A stretch of DNA of 64,000 bases from JALYXI01 sp963795835 (GCA_963795835.1 CAWCJC010000005.1:68930-132929); one strand, 5' to 3'. Positions 18,379 through 28,389 are shown, counted from the first letter of the stretch. Notes: generated by a model not told the origin, from the sequence alone. A program made the numbers and translations.

Positions 18379-18798
18379 TTACGGAATGACGATGGTTTGT
18401 CCGGCCCGGATCTTGTCCGCGTCAGGGATGCTTTCCTTGTTGGCCTCGAGGATCTTGGAATACTCTGACGCCTTACCGTAGAAGCGTTGTGAGATGCCGG
18501 ATAATGTATCGCCGGGCTGAATGGTGTAAGTGCGCTGGCTGCTTGACGCCCCGGCGGCCGCCGTTGCGGTTTGCGCCTGAGGGGAGACTGTGATGTTGGC
18601 AGTCAGATCAGAATAGTTGGGGTCCACCAGCTTTATCTGATTCCAAACATCATTCTTCGCATCTTCAGAAGGCGCTACGCCTTCGATGTAGAGCTTTGAA
18701 CCCTCCATGTTGACGTGGTGCAACTGCACGCCTTTCTGAGAAATGGTGTTTAACACAGATTGGTATTTCGATTTGAGTGTTTCAAGTTGGTCTGCCAT
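18379..18798 (-). CDS. BON-LysM protein (Kbp/YgaU-like)
   Basis: A 139-residue protein with a BON domain (about 15-75, KLYIEGVAPSEDAKNDVWNQI) followed by an Ala/Ser-rich linker and a C-terminal LysM domain (YTIQPGDTLSGISQRFYGKASEYSKILEANK). This is the architecture of E. coli Kbp (YgaU), a potassium-binding protein, and there is no signal peptide, as in Kbp. ATG at 18798 is chosen because GGAG lies 7 bases upstream. Convergent with the aminotransferase, 3 bases apart. Confidence 0.85.
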   Translation of the reverse strand: MADQLETLKSKYQSVLNTISQKGVQLHHVNMEGSKLYIEGVAPSEDAKNDVWNQIKLVDPNYSDLTANITVSPQAQTATAAAGASSSQRTYTIQPGDTLSGISQRFYGKASEYSKILEANKESIPDADKIRAGQTIVIP

Positions 18799-18837
18799 AA
18801 GAGCTCCGGTAAACACAGTAGCAACAGGAGGGCCACC

Positions 18838-21391
18838 CTACTCCTCGCGGAGGATTTCGAGTGGTTTTTGTCCGAGGATACGAAAGCTGGCGAGCCAACC
18901 GGCAACATTCGCGACTGTCGCAGTAAGCAGGACGCAGATCAGATTTGGGATCAGGTCGAAGCGGATTGGCGCGTCGAGAAAACGGTGCAAGAGAATGTTT
19001 GCAAATCCGCTGGCGAGCAGGCTGCCCATCAGGCCCGAGACTACACCGAGAACAAGAAACTCCACCGAAAAGATTTCAGCGACGCGGCGGCGTGTCGCGC
19101 CGATGGTCTTGAGGATTACGACTTCGCGAATGCGACGGAAGCGCGTGCCGGCGATGCTGGAAGCCAGAATGACGGCTCCTGCCAGGATCGCAAAAGCGGA
19201 GATAAACCGGATCACGAGGGAAATTTGATCGACAACATCCTGGACAATCTGCAGAACGTCGGCAATGTTGACAACGGTAACCGTGGGAAAACGGTCATAA
19301 AGGGCGCGCTGGAGTTGCCCGACATCCGGAGGCCGAACGCGGAGGCTGGCGTAATAAATAACAGGAAGCCCCTCAAGCGCGCCAGGGCTGAAGAAAAATT
19401 CAATGCGCGCATTCATGCGGATGGCATCCGTCTTGTGAATGGAGGAGACCGTGGCGGGAATGTCGTGGCTGGGTGTGGACCACACGACAGGCATGCCTGG
19501 CTTCAGGTGCAGCACTTTGGCGGCCTCTTCAGAGACTGAAACCTGTGGTGAGGCGGGTGTGCCTTTCCACCAAACGCCCTCGACGATCTTGGTGGAGGGG
19601 GGCAACGTTTCCGCGGTGGTGACCGAAACGGTGGACGCATATCGTCGCGCAACGCCCTTTAAGTTATTGCGAACCAGCGGCTGGCCGTTCACGCTGGACA
19701 GGCGCGCGGATACGGTTCCGACGGTGTCCGGCTTACCTTGTACACCCTTCTGTTTACCAAGCAGGGCCAGCACGGCATCGCGATTCCGGGGCGTCATATC
19801 GAGGAGAAATACATTCGGCATTCCGGGCGGAGCGCTCTTTACCAGTTCAGAGAGCAGGCCGCGCTGGACTAAATAAACGGTAAGCGTGAACATCACGCCG
19901 ATGCCGAGCGCGACAAGAGCCGATTGCGCATGATTGCCGGGGCGATAGAGATTCGCGATGCCGTGGCGCAGCGCGGGGCGCAACCTTTGCGCCGCCGGCA
20001 CGGCTGAACCAGCGAAGGCCTTTGAGCAGCAGCCATGCGACAAGTGAGAGCGCGGCGACGCTTCCGGCGAGACCCCCGGCGAACCATGCGCCCATCTGGG
20101 CCGAACTGCTGAGCCACGCGGCTACAAATGCGATTCCGATTAGGATCGCGATAGTGGTGAGGATCGTGTCGCGCCAGTTGCGCAGACGTTCGCCCCACGG
20201 TTTCGCGGGAGACGTTTCCGCCATTTCGCGGCGAAAGATAAGGCCGGGGCGAATATGTTTAACGGAAAGCAGAGGCGGAAGCGTGAAGAGCAGAGTACAG
20301 AGTAAAGCGATCGCCATACCCTGCCCCGCCGTGGCGAAATCCCAAGGCACATTCGCACTCACGCTGAAATAGCGCGCGATGAAGATGGGAAACGCACGCT
20401 GGACTGCAAGTCCGAAGAGAACACCGATCACGCCGCCGGCGAGACCGAGTCCGGCTGTCTGAATGACATAAATCGAAACGATCTGCCAGGAGCGGGCACC
20501 CAGACATTTCATTACAGCGATGCTGTCCATCTTCTGCGCCAGATGAGCGCGGATCGCGGTCGCTACACCGAGCGCGCCTACAATGAGCGCGATCAAACTG
20601 ACCAGGCTAAGAAAGGTGGTGGCCCGTTCCAGGCCTTGTTCGATGGCTGGATTCGTCTGGCGGAAGTCCGTGATCAGTCCTTCCGGGAACTGTCGCTTCA
20701 GTTCCGCCCTTACTTGCTCCACCTTGGCGTCAGCGGGAAGCCTGAAAAGAAATCGCTCGGAAGCGCGGCTGCCGACGATCAAGAGACCGGCTCGCTCGAG
20801 CGCCTCCCGCGACATCAGGATGCGCGGGCCGACATTGAGGGAGCCCGACATGCGGTCCGGTTCGCTTTCCGTCTTACCGATGATGCGGAAAGATTGGCCG
20901 CCCAGACGGAGCGAATCGCCGGGATTCAGATGAAGGCGGAGAAGAAGGTCTTCGGAGACGGCGCAGGAATCGGGCGTAAGTTCCGTTTTGATGTCGCCTT
21001 TTGGACTAAGCTTCACCTCGCCATAGAACGGATAGGCGCGCGGGTCGACTGCTTTGACGGAGACCAGAACGGGTGGGAGATCCGCCGAACCGGAGGCCAT
21101 GGTGATGGTTTCCGTGACCCAGGTCCGGCGGATACCTTTGGCCTCAAGCTTGTTCATCGCCTCAGTTTGCGCAGGCGAGGGCAGGGCAAACACACGCACG
21201 GAGAGATCGGCAGCCATGAGGGTGCGGGCCTCGCGAAGGAGGACGGACTGGAAGGCCCGACTGAAACCGCGCACTCCCGTGAGCGAGGCGACGCCCAGTG
21301 CTACGGCGAGGATGACAAACGTGAATTTGGCTGCGGACGCGCGCGATTCCCGCCAGGCAATATTAGCGAACGTGCGCAACTGGCTGGGCAT
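18838..21391 (-). CDS. FtsX-type ABC transporter permease (YbbP-like), interrupted by a frameshift
   Basis: A large permease of the MacB/FtsX superfamily with an N-terminal helix and large periplasmic domain, a central block of helices, a second periplasmic domain and three C-terminal helices (VILKTIGATRRRVAEIF signature). The frame breaks at the AAA run at 19988-19986 of the minus strand: one frame covers 21391 to about 19988, the other from there to 18838. Removing one A joins them as AGGARLRPALRHG, giving about 850 residues, normal for YbbP. It follows the ATPase gene with a 29-base overlap. The break is probably a sequencing error. Confidence 0.88.
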
Positions 21392-22082
21392 AAGTTTCCT
21401 GATAAGTGTCGCTAATCACCAGGCCGTCGCGGAGCACAATACGGCGATCGGCATGCTCGGCCAAGGCGGCGTCGTGGGTAACCAGGACCAGCGTGGTACG
21501 TTCACGGCGATTGAGGTCGATCAAGAGCTCGAGGATATGGGAACCATTAGCGCTATCAAGGTTGCCTGTGGGTTCATCAGCCAGCAGAATGGGGGGCTGC
21601 ACCATGAAGGCGCGCGCCAGAGCAACGCGCTGCTGTTCACCGCCGGAGAGCTGCACCGGGTAATGCTCTTTGCGCGCGGTAAGTCCAACGCGTTCCAGCA
21701 GTTCGCGCGCACGGCTTTCCGCCCCTTCGGTACGGCCCGTGAGTTCGGCGGGAAGCAGGATGTTTTCAAGTGCGGTGAGGGTGGGGATCAGGTGATAGGA
21801 CTGGAAAACGAAGCCAATTTTGCGGCCGCGCACGATGGCGAGTTTGTCTTCGGCAAGTCCGGTAATGTCTTCGCCATCGAGGGTGACGCGGCCTGCGGTG
21901 GGAGTGTCGAGCCCGGCGAGCAGGCCCAGCAAAGTGCTTTTGCCGCTGCCTGAGGCGCCCATAATTGCAACGAACTGGCCCGCGGGGACATCGAAATCTA
22001 TGCCCTTCAAAATTTCTACGCTGTGCGCGCCGTTCGTGATGGTGCGGCGCAATCCGGCGACGGAGATGATGGGGTTCGGGAT
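21363..22082 (-). CDS. ABC transporter ATP-binding protein (YbbA/LolD-like)
   Basis: ATPase partner of the adjacent FtsX-type permease. Walker A GASGSGKSTLLG, Q-loop in FVFQSYHLIPTLT, signature LSGGEQQRVALAR, Walker B ILLADEPTGNLDS and the H-loop VTHDAAL are all present. The ABC fold needs the strand NPIISVAGLRRTI, which lies upstream of the first conventional start (TTG at 22052). In that stretch no ATG, GTG or TTG exists; an ATC at 22082 lies 8 bases after AGGAAGG and is the best initiation site by position. If TTG were used, the first strand would be lost. Confidence 0.85.
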   Translation of the reverse strand: MPNPIISVAGLRRTITNGAHSVEILKGIDFDVPAGQFVAIMGASGSGKSTLLGLLAGLDTPTAGRVTLDGEDITGLAEDKLAIVRGRKIGFVFQSYHLIPTLTALENILLPAELTGRTEGAESRARELLERVGLTARKEHYPVQLSGGEQQRVALARAFMVQPPILLADEPTGNLDSANGSHILELLIDLNRRERTTLVLVTHDAALAEHADRRIVLRDGLVISDTYQETYAQPVAHVR

Positions 22083-22088
22083 GACTTT

Positions 22089-22094
22089 TACCTT
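22089..22094 (+). promoter_or_regulatory. Putative -10 element (TACCTT) of the TesA-like gene
   Basis: TACCTT lies 9 bases before the ATG at 22104, with no Shine-Dalgarno sequence. It overlaps the complement of the AGGAAGG ribosome-binding site of the divergent ABC gene. Confidence 0.4.
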
Positions 22095-22103
22095 CCTTTT
22101 ACT

Positions 22104-22733
22104 ATGACATCGAGAGTTCTTACGAAGTTTCTATTTGTATTGTTCTTTGCCGCGGGCGTTCTGGCCGGTGCGGCGGATTCGCGCCCGGCTGTGGTGGCGT
22201 TTGGAGATAGCTTGTCAGCCGGATTTGGAGCGGAGCCGGGCAAAAGCTTTCCGGATTACCTGCAGCGAATGCTGGATGCGAAGGGTTACAAATACCGCGT
22301 GGTAAACGCGGGGGTGAGCGGCGATACGACCACCGATGGCGTGGAGCGAATGCGTGAGGTGGTGGAGGTACACCCCGCGGCGGTAATCCTGGAATTCGGC
22401 GGCAACGATGGCTTGCGTGGATTGCCCGTGGCAGGAACACGGGCGAATCTGGAGCAGATGATCGTCGCGCTGCAGAAAAGTGGCGCGAAGGTGGTACTGG
22501 CGGGAATGACGCTACCCAGGAACTACGGGGCCGAGTATATCCGGTCGTTTGAGAAGATTTACGTGGATCTCGCGCAGCAATATAAGCTGGTGCGGATTCC
22601 CTTTCTGCTGCAGGGCGTGGCGGCAAGCGGGCCGGGATTGATGCAGCAGGACAGCATTCATCCAACGGCGAAGGGGAATGAGATTGTGGCAGCTACGGTG
22701 TTTCGCTATTTAGCGCCGGTGTTGAAAAAGTAA
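22104..22733 (+). CDS. tesA: TesA-like arylesterase / acyl-CoA thioesterase I (SGNH hydrolase)
   Basis: An exported GDSL/SGNH esterase of 209 residues. Signal peptide at 1-25 (FLFVLFFAAGVLAGAADS). Block I AFGDSLSAGFG holds the nucleophilic Ser, then NAGVSGDTTTDG (Gly), EFGGNDGLRG (Asn) and the Asp-His pair in QQDSIHPTAKGN. Close to E. coli TesA in size and motifs. The neighbourhood supports this: tesA is also divergent from the ybbA-ybbP ABC genes in E. coli. Confidence 0.92.
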   Translation: MTSRVLTKFLFVLFFAAGVLAGAADSRPAVVAFGDSLSAGFGAEPGKSFPDYLQRMLDAKGYKYRVVNAGVSGDTTTDGVERMREVVEVHPAAVILEFGGNDGLRGLPVAGTRANLEQMIVALQKSGAKVVLAGMTLPRNYGAEYIRSFEKIYVDLAQQYKLVRIPFLLQGVAASGPGLMQQDSIHPTAKGNEIVAATVFRYLAPVLKK

Positions 22734-22780
22734 GGGGAAGGCGTTCCCTGACGGTCACTGCTCCGAGTTGGGATTTGCCT

Positions 22781-22786
22781 TACACT
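22781..22786 (+). promoter_or_regulatory. Putative -10 element (TACACT) of the PfkB-family kinase gene
   Basis: TACACT lies 6 bases before the ATG at 22793, with no Shine-Dalgarno sequence; a leaderless start is predicted. Confidence 0.45.
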
Positions 22787-22792
22787 TTGAAG

Positions 22793-23712
22793 ATGTCTCT
22801 TGTTGTTGTTGGCTCCGTCGCGTATGACGGCGTCGAAACCCCTCATGGCAAGGTGGACCGCATCTTAGGCGGCGCCTGCACTTACATCGCACTCGCTGCG
22901 AGCTATTTACGCATACCCGGATCGTCGGTGTGGTTGGTGACGATTTCGCGCCCGAAGACACGGAATTCCTGCGCGGGCGTGGGATCGATCTGGAGGGCAT
23001 GACTCATGTGCCCGGGAAGACGTTCTTCTGGCGTGGGTTGTACTCAGCCGATATGAACGATCGCACGACACTCGCCACAGATCTCAATGTGTTCGCTGAC
23101 TTCGATCCGCAGCTCCCCGAAAGCTATCGCGAGGAGCCTTACCTGCTGCTGGGCAACATTCAGCCGAAATTGCAGAAAACCGTTCTGGCGCAGATGAAGC
23201 AGCCCCGGCTGGTGGGCGGCGACACGATGAATTATTGGATGACACCAGAGTATCGAGAGGAATTGCTGGCCACCATCCGCGAATGGGACTTTCTGCTGAT
23301 CAACGACAGCGAGGCACGCATGCTTTCAGGCGAGCACAATTTGCTTAAGGCCGCAAAGACGATCCATAAACTGGGCCCGCACACTTTGGTCATCAAGCGC
23401 GGTGAATATGGCGCACTGCTGTTCCGGCGGGATCGCCATTTCATGGTGCCCGGTTATCTCTTAGAAGATGTTTTTGATCCGACGGGCGCAGGCGATTGCT
23501 TTGCGGGCGGCTTCATCGGGTATCTTGCCAGCCGCGGCGTCTCACCCACCCGGGGCGAGATCGACGATATGGATTTGCGGCGCGCGGTCATTTACGGATC
23601 GGTGATGGGGAGCTTCTGCTGTGAAAAATTCGGGCCGGACCGCTTCAGGACGCTCTCGCGGGCGGAGATCGACGAGCGCTTCCACGAATTCAAAACCTGC
23701 ACCGACTTCTAG
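22793..23712 (+). CDS. PfkB family carbohydrate kinase, interrupted by a frameshift
   Basis: A ribokinase-fold kinase. The first frame gives MSLVVVGSVAYDGVETPHG and GGACTYIALAASYL; the second continues VVGDDFAPED through LINDSEARML, VIKRGEYGALL and the catalytic loop FDPTGAGDCFAGGFIGYL. One base is missing in the CCC run at 22916-22918; adding a C joins them as ASYLRIPRIVGVVGDDF and gives 306 residues, the family norm. The sugar or nucleoside substrate is unknown. First gene of a block with the membrane glycosyltransferase, dapF and the sugar dehydrogenase. Confidence 0.88.
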
Positions 23713-23725
23713 CGGCGCAGTCCTG

Positions 23726-25233
23726 TTGGTTGCTCTGTTTGCCGCCCTGGTAAGCGCGGCGGCGGTATGGTTTTTCTATTCGAACGGATCGCTGCTCTAT
23801 TTCGGTGATGCCGAATCGCACCTGAATATCGCCCGCCGCGTGCTCGATTCGCGGACTCCGGGATATCGGCAGCTAGGAACGGTGTGGCTGCCCTTGCCCC
23901 ATATTCTGATGATCCCGTTTGCGCGGTCAAACGAGCTTTGGCGGACGGGGCTGGCCGGGTCCATCCCTTCGGCCGCGTGCTTTGTTTTGTCTGCGTGCTT
24001 CCTCTTTTCGGGTGCGCGGCGCATTTTCGGCGGCTTCGCGGCACCCTTCGCCGCGTCCGCATTGCTGGTGCTGAACCCGAATGCGCTCTATTTGCAATCC
24101 ACCGCCATGACTGAACCCGTGTTCTTCGCGGCTTTTTGCGGCCTCTTCTATGCGACTGCGGCATTCGCGGATTCGCACCGCCCCTGGTTTGTGGTGTTGG
24201 CGGGCCTGTGCGCCGCGGCAGGAACCTTGACCCGTTTCGAGGGCTGGTTCGTGCTCCCCTTCGTGGCCGCGTTCTTCTTCTTCACCGCGGAAAAGTACCG
24301 TCTCCGCGCCGCTCTGGTATTCAGCGTAATTGCTGCTTCGGGCCCGGTGTTCTGGTTTGCTTACAATTGGTGGGTTTTCGATAACGCGCTCGAATTCTAT
24401 AACGGGCCTGGCTCTCCCCGCGCGATTCAGGGCGGTAAGCCGTATCCCGGTCTCTACGATTGGCGGGTAGCGGCTAAGGTCTACTTCGCGGCGGCGCGGC
24501 TTTGCCTGGGGACTCCGCTGTTTTGGGCTGCGTGGATCTGCATGCCCGCGGTTCTGGCGCGCGCGCGCCGGGCTTTCTGGCCTGCCCTGCTGCTGCTGCT
24601 GCCCGCCATCTTCTATCTGTGGAGTATCCACTCCACCGGAGGGACGCCGGTCTTCGTTCCGGAAGTCACCAAGTCCTGGTACAACACTCGTTACGGAATC
24701 GTACTGCTCCCTTTCGCAGCCTTTACTTGCTCTGCTCTGGTAGCGGTTCTTCCCATCTCCTTGCGCGGTTTTTGTGTCGCGGTGCTTTGTCTTGTCTGTG
24801 CAGGCCAGTGGTTGCTCTTTCCACGTCCGGAAAGCTGGGTGGTGTGGAAGGAATCACAGGTGAACTCCGAAGCAAGGCGCGCCTGGACCGGCCAAGCCGT
24901 TCGGTATCTTGCCGCGAAAATTATAAGCCCGGACAGACCGTCTTTACGACCTCAGGCGATGTTTTAGCCATCTTCCGGCGCCTGGGGATTCCGTTTCGTA
25001 ACTTGCTTACCGTTGATAACGGTCCGCTTTACAACGCTGTGATGGTGCGGCCCGATCTCTTCCTCTGGCAGCGCTGGGCGGTCTGTATTTCGGGCGACGA
25101 GGTTCAAGGGGCCGTCGACCGGGCGCGCCTGCGTGGACCCGATTATCAATTGCAGCAGGATATTGCAGTAACGGGCGCACCTGTGGTGCAAATCTACCGG
25201 CGATCGCCGAAAGCTCCGAACCTATTTCCATGA
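23726..25233 (+). CDS. GT-C-type membrane glycosyltransferase-like protein, interrupted by a frameshift
   Basis: An integral membrane protein with about nine helices. After the first helix comes FGDAESHLNIARRVLDS, an acidic loop typical of GT-C glycosyltransferases, then a long GTVWLPLPHILMIPF segment. It probably transfers a lipid-linked sugar at the periplasmic face; donor and acceptor are unknown. One base is missing near 24916: the frame ending in RYLAAK must join the one giving NYKPGQTVFTTSGDV (G added after GCCGCG gives AAENYKPG). The start is uncertain: TTG 23726 (502 residues) or GTG 23621 inside pfkB. Ends in an ATGA overlap with dapF. Confidence 0.75.
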
Positions 25234-25992
25234 TCTCGATTCCTTTTACAAAAGCGCATGGCGCCAAGAATGACTTTCTTTTGACTTGGCGTGACGCAGC
25301 CCCTCTCGATGGCTATCCGGAAATCGCGCGGGCGATTTGCGACCGCTACACCGGCATCGGCGCGGATGGCTGGATGCTGGTCGATCGGCAGCCCTCCATC
25401 GAACTGTACAACTCAGACGGCAGCAAACCTGAACTCTCCGGAAATGGGACTCGCTGCGCGGCCGCATTTTTGCTTGAGAGCGGCACAGCCCAAGACACAC
25501 TGTCTATCCAGACTGGCGCGGGCGCAAAACAGCTTGAAGCTCTTGCGGCGCGCGGGGCCGGAGTATTGGTTTCAAATGGATATGGGCATTCCCCAATTCG
25601 GTGAAGAAGGCGATTTTACTATCGTCAACGTTGGAAATCCCCAATGCGTGGTGCCGGTCGTGAATTTCGATTTCGATTGGAGAAAGCAAGGCGCGGCGCT
25701 CGAACGGGATCCTCGTTTCCCAAACCGCACGAATGTCTCGTTCATCCGGGCCGTGGCGCCGGATGCCATTGAGGCTCGCTTCTGGGAACGGGGCGCGGGG
25801 GAGACCAACAGTTCCGGGACAGGCTCCACAGGAGCTTTCGCGGCGGCCGTGCGCCGCCGGTTGATTACGTCGCCCGGCCGTGTGCTGACGCCCGCGGGTC
25901 CGCTCGAATTAGACTGGCGGGACACGATCCTGCTTACCGGACCGGCCGAGATTGTCGGAGAAGGAATTTTTCGCTATGAGAAAATGCGTTAG
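25230..25992 (+). CDS. dapF: Diaminopimelate epimerase-like protein, frameshifted, second catalytic Cys replaced by Ser
   Basis: DapF interconverts LL- and meso-diaminopimelate for lysine and peptidoglycan synthesis. Present: FTKAHGAKNDFLL, LYNSDGSKPELSGNGTRCAAAF (first catalytic Cys) and WERGAGETNSSGTGSTGAF. In canonical DapF the last motif has ACGTG; here two serines (codons 25810-25815) replace Ala-Cys. One extra G in the GGGG run at 25554-25557 breaks the frame; removing it joins LAARGPEYWFQMDMG and gives 253 residues, slightly short. It overlaps the preceding gene by ATGA and the sugar dehydrogenase follows without a gap. Either an epimerase variant or a related racemase/isomerase. Confidence 0.82.
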
Positions 25993-27285
25993 ATGATAAG
26001 CGAACTGCTGGCCCAAAAAATAGAATCGCGAACGGCGCGTGTGGGCATTGTCGGGCTCGGCTATGTCGGACTGCCGCTTGCCGTCGAGTACGCCAAGGCC
26101 GGGTTCACCGTCACCGGAATCGATCTGAGCACTGCGAAGGTCGACCGCGTCAATGCGGGAGATTCTTACATCGCCGATATTCCCACTTCAGAGCTGAAGC
26201 CTTTGGTGGAAGCGGGCAGGTTGCGCGCGACGACCGATTTTTCCGTGATCGCCGATTTAGACACCGTAAACATCTGCGTGCCGACGCCGCTTCGCAAAAC
26301 CAAAGATCCCGACATGAGCTACATTGTGGCGGCGACGCAGGAAATTGCGCGGTATTTCCATCGCGGAATGCTGATCATTCTGGAATCCACCACATATCCG
26401 GGCACCACTGACGAACTGGTCCTGCCGATGCTGGAGAAAAGCGGCCTGAAGGTTGGCGAAGACTTCTTTCTGTGTTTTTCGCCGGAGCGCGTGGACCCTG
26501 GTAACGCGAAGTATCAGACGAAAAATATCCCCAAGGTGGTCGGCGGCACTACGGCGGCCTGTACCGAGATCGGACGTAAGTTTTACGCCCAAGCGCTCGA
26601 AAACGTGGTGCCGGTGAGTTCGACGCAAGTCGCGGAGATGGTGAAGTTGCTCGAAAATACCTTCCGGATGATCAATATCGGACTGGTAAATGAAATCGCC
26701 ATTATGTGCGATGGCATGGATATCAATGTCTGGGAGGTGATTGAAGCGGCCGCTACCAAGCCGTTCGGCTTCATGCCGTTTTATCCTGGGCCCGGATTGG
26801 GCGGGCATTGCATTCCGATCGATCCGTTTTATCTTTCCTGGAAATCGAAGCAAGCGGGGATTGAGGCTCGCTTCATTGAATTGGCCGGGTCCATCAACGG
26901 GCAGATGCCGCACTTCGTGGTCGCCAAAATTCAGAATGCCCTGAACGATCACTCGAAGCCGGTGAAAGGTTCCAAAATTCACATCTACGGCGTTTCGTAT
27001 AAGCGCGACATCGACGACGTGCGCGAATCTCCGGCCATCGACATCATGCTTCTGCTTCAAAGGCGCGGTGCTCAGATTAGCTATACCGACCCGCACGTTC
27101 CCTCCATGAAGCTGGAGGATAAAGAATTCAAGAGCCAGGACGATTTCAGCCATGCGGATTGCGTGGTTGTGGTTACGGATCATTCCGCTTTCGACTATAA
27201 GTCGATGGTGGAGCGAGCGCCTCTTGTTGTGGACACCCGGAATGCGCTGAAGAATATGATTTCGGACAAGATCGTCCGTTTGTAA
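25993..27285 (+). CDS. Nucleotide sugar dehydrogenase (WbpA/UDP-GlcNAc 6-dehydrogenase type)
   Basis: An NAD-dependent four-electron dehydrogenase making a UDP-uronic acid for surface polysaccharide. Rossmann motif VGIVGLGYVGLPLAVEYAKAG, ICVPTPLRKTKDPD, ESTTYPGTTDEL, the catalytic-Cys motif GPGLGGHCIPIDPFYLSWK and the C-terminal GVSYKRDIDDVRESPA. The PTPLRKTKDPD and GGHCIPIDP forms fit the UDP-N-acetylhexosamine branch (WbpA/VipA/TviB) better than UDP-glucose dehydrogenase. 430 residues, complete. ATG follows the dapF stop directly, so it belongs to that operon. Confidence 0.92.
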   Translation: MISELLAQKIESRTARVGIVGLGYVGLPLAVEYAKAGFTVTGIDLSTAKVDRVNAGDSYIADIPTSELKPLVEAGRLRATTDFSVIADLDTVNICVPTPLRKTKDPDMSYIVAATQEIARYFHRGMLIILESTTYPGTTDELVLPMLEKSGLKVGEDFFLCFSPERVDPGNAKYQTKNIPKVVGGTTAACTEIGRKFYAQALENVVPVSSTQVAEMVKLLENTFRMINIGLVNEIAIMCDGMDINVWEVIEAAATKPFGFMPFYPGPGLGGHCIPIDPFYLSWKSKQAGIEARFIELAGSINGQMPHFVVAKIQNALNDHSKPVKGSKIHIYGVSYKRDIDDVRESPAIDIMLLLQRRGAQISYTDPHVPSMKLEDKEFKSQDDFSHADCVVVVTDHSAFDYKSMVERAPLVVDTRNALKNMISDKIVRL

Positions 27286-27291
27286 ATTTGA

Positions 27292-27315
27292 CTTCCACCG
27301 GGAAAGGGGTGGAAG
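27292..27315 (+). terminator. Stem-loop between the sugar dehydrogenase and fecR-like genes
   Basis: CTTCCACC pairs with GGTGGAAG across an 8-base loop. No T-run follows, so termination efficiency is uncertain; it may instead stabilise the upstream mRNA end. Confidence 0.4.
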
Positions 27316-27337
27316 ATTCACTTATCGAGGTATTTTC

Positions 27338-28363
27338 ATGCGTTTCGTTAAGATCGCTGCAATTCTTGTATCTTCCGGGCTCGCGGTTTCTGCCCAAACC
27401 GTAATCTCTGCCCACTCTGGCACACTGCACCTTGTGGAAGGCGCGGTTTCCATAGATGGCAAGGCCGTAGTTCAGAAATATGGAACGTTTCCCGAGTGGA
27501 AAGAGCGCACGGAACTTAAAACCGAAGCAGGGCGCGCTGAAATCCTGCTGACCCCGGGAGTGTTTTTGCGGGTAGGCGAAATGAGCGCCGTCCGTCTAAT
27601 TGATAATCGCCTGAGTGCAACCCGCGTCGAGGTAGTCTCTGGAGAAGTGGTCGTGGAAAGCGACGATCCCATGAAGGAGAATGCCGTAACTCTGGTTTAT
27701 GGCGATTACGAGGTGCGGGTTCGCAAGAATTCCGTTTTCTCCATCCAGTCCGAACCGGCTCAACTGAAGGTCTACAACGGCGAAACGTCGGTCGCTTATC
27801 AGAACGATGCGGTTACCGTGAAGGCCGGGCATCTGCTGCCATTCAGCGCAGCCTTGGCGATGGAAAAATTTGACACTAAGGATGGCGATGCGCTCACGCG
27901 GTGGAGCCGCAGGCGGGGCGAATCTGTTGCGGCGGCAAACGTTTCCTCGGCGAAAACGCTTAAGGATTCCGGAACGGTATTAGGTTCGAGCGGCTGGTAT
28001 TACAACCCTTACTATTCCATGTACACCTATATCCCACTAAGCGGTACGACATGGAGCCCTTACGGCTACGGCTTCTTCAGCCCTTACTCTGTCTATTCCT
28101 ATTTGCCGTATGGCGGGTATGGGAACGGATATGGATATGGATATGGCGGCGGGACCTATCGGGGTGCCGTTCATAGCGGCGATCAAAGCGGGTCCTTCGG
28201 CCGGGCAGTCACGTCAAATAACGCCGCGGCGCCCTCGAATACCTTTGGACGGGTCGGTTCGACAGGCAGCGTATCTGCTGCTGCGCCGGCCGGAACCTTT
28301 AGCAGCAGCGGCAGCAGCGCCGGGGCGGGACGCATCGGCGGAGGAAGCCGCGGCGGCAAATAG
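27338..28363 (+). CDS. Secreted FecR domain protein with Tyr/Gly-rich tail
   Basis: A 341-residue exported protein. Signal peptide about 1-19 (FVKIAAILVSSGLAVSA). Residues about 25-190 form a FecR-like beta region (GRAEILLTPGVFLRVGEMSAVRL, VSGEVVVESDD, KVYNGETSV). The C-terminal third is low-complexity: repeated Tyr-Gly-Ser-Pro (YGYGFFSPYSVYSYLPYGGYG) followed by Ser/Ala/Gly. Proteins of this form are common in Acidobacteriota and have no settled function; there is no neighbouring FecI/FecA. GAGGT lies 6 bases before the ATG. A strong terminator follows. Confidence 0.85.
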   Translation: MRFVKIAAILVSSGLAVSAQTVISAHSGTLHLVEGAVSIDGKAVVQKYGTFPEWKERTELKTEAGRAEILLTPGVFLRVGEMSAVRLIDNRLSATRVEVVSGEVVVESDDPMKENAVTLVYGDYEVRVRKNSVFSIQSEPAQLKVYNGETSVAYQNDAVTVKAGHLLPFSAALAMEKFDTKDGDALTRWSRRRGESVAAANVSSAKTLKDSGTVLGSSGWYYNPYYSMYTYIPLSGTTWSPYGYGFFSPYSVYSYLPYGGYGNGYGYGYGGGTYRGAVHSGDQSGSFGRAVTSNNAAAPSNTFGRVGSTGSVSAAAPAGTFSSSGSSAGAGRIGGGSRGGK

Positions 28364-28389
28364 AAGGTTTCAGAATCGGTTTTAAACGG

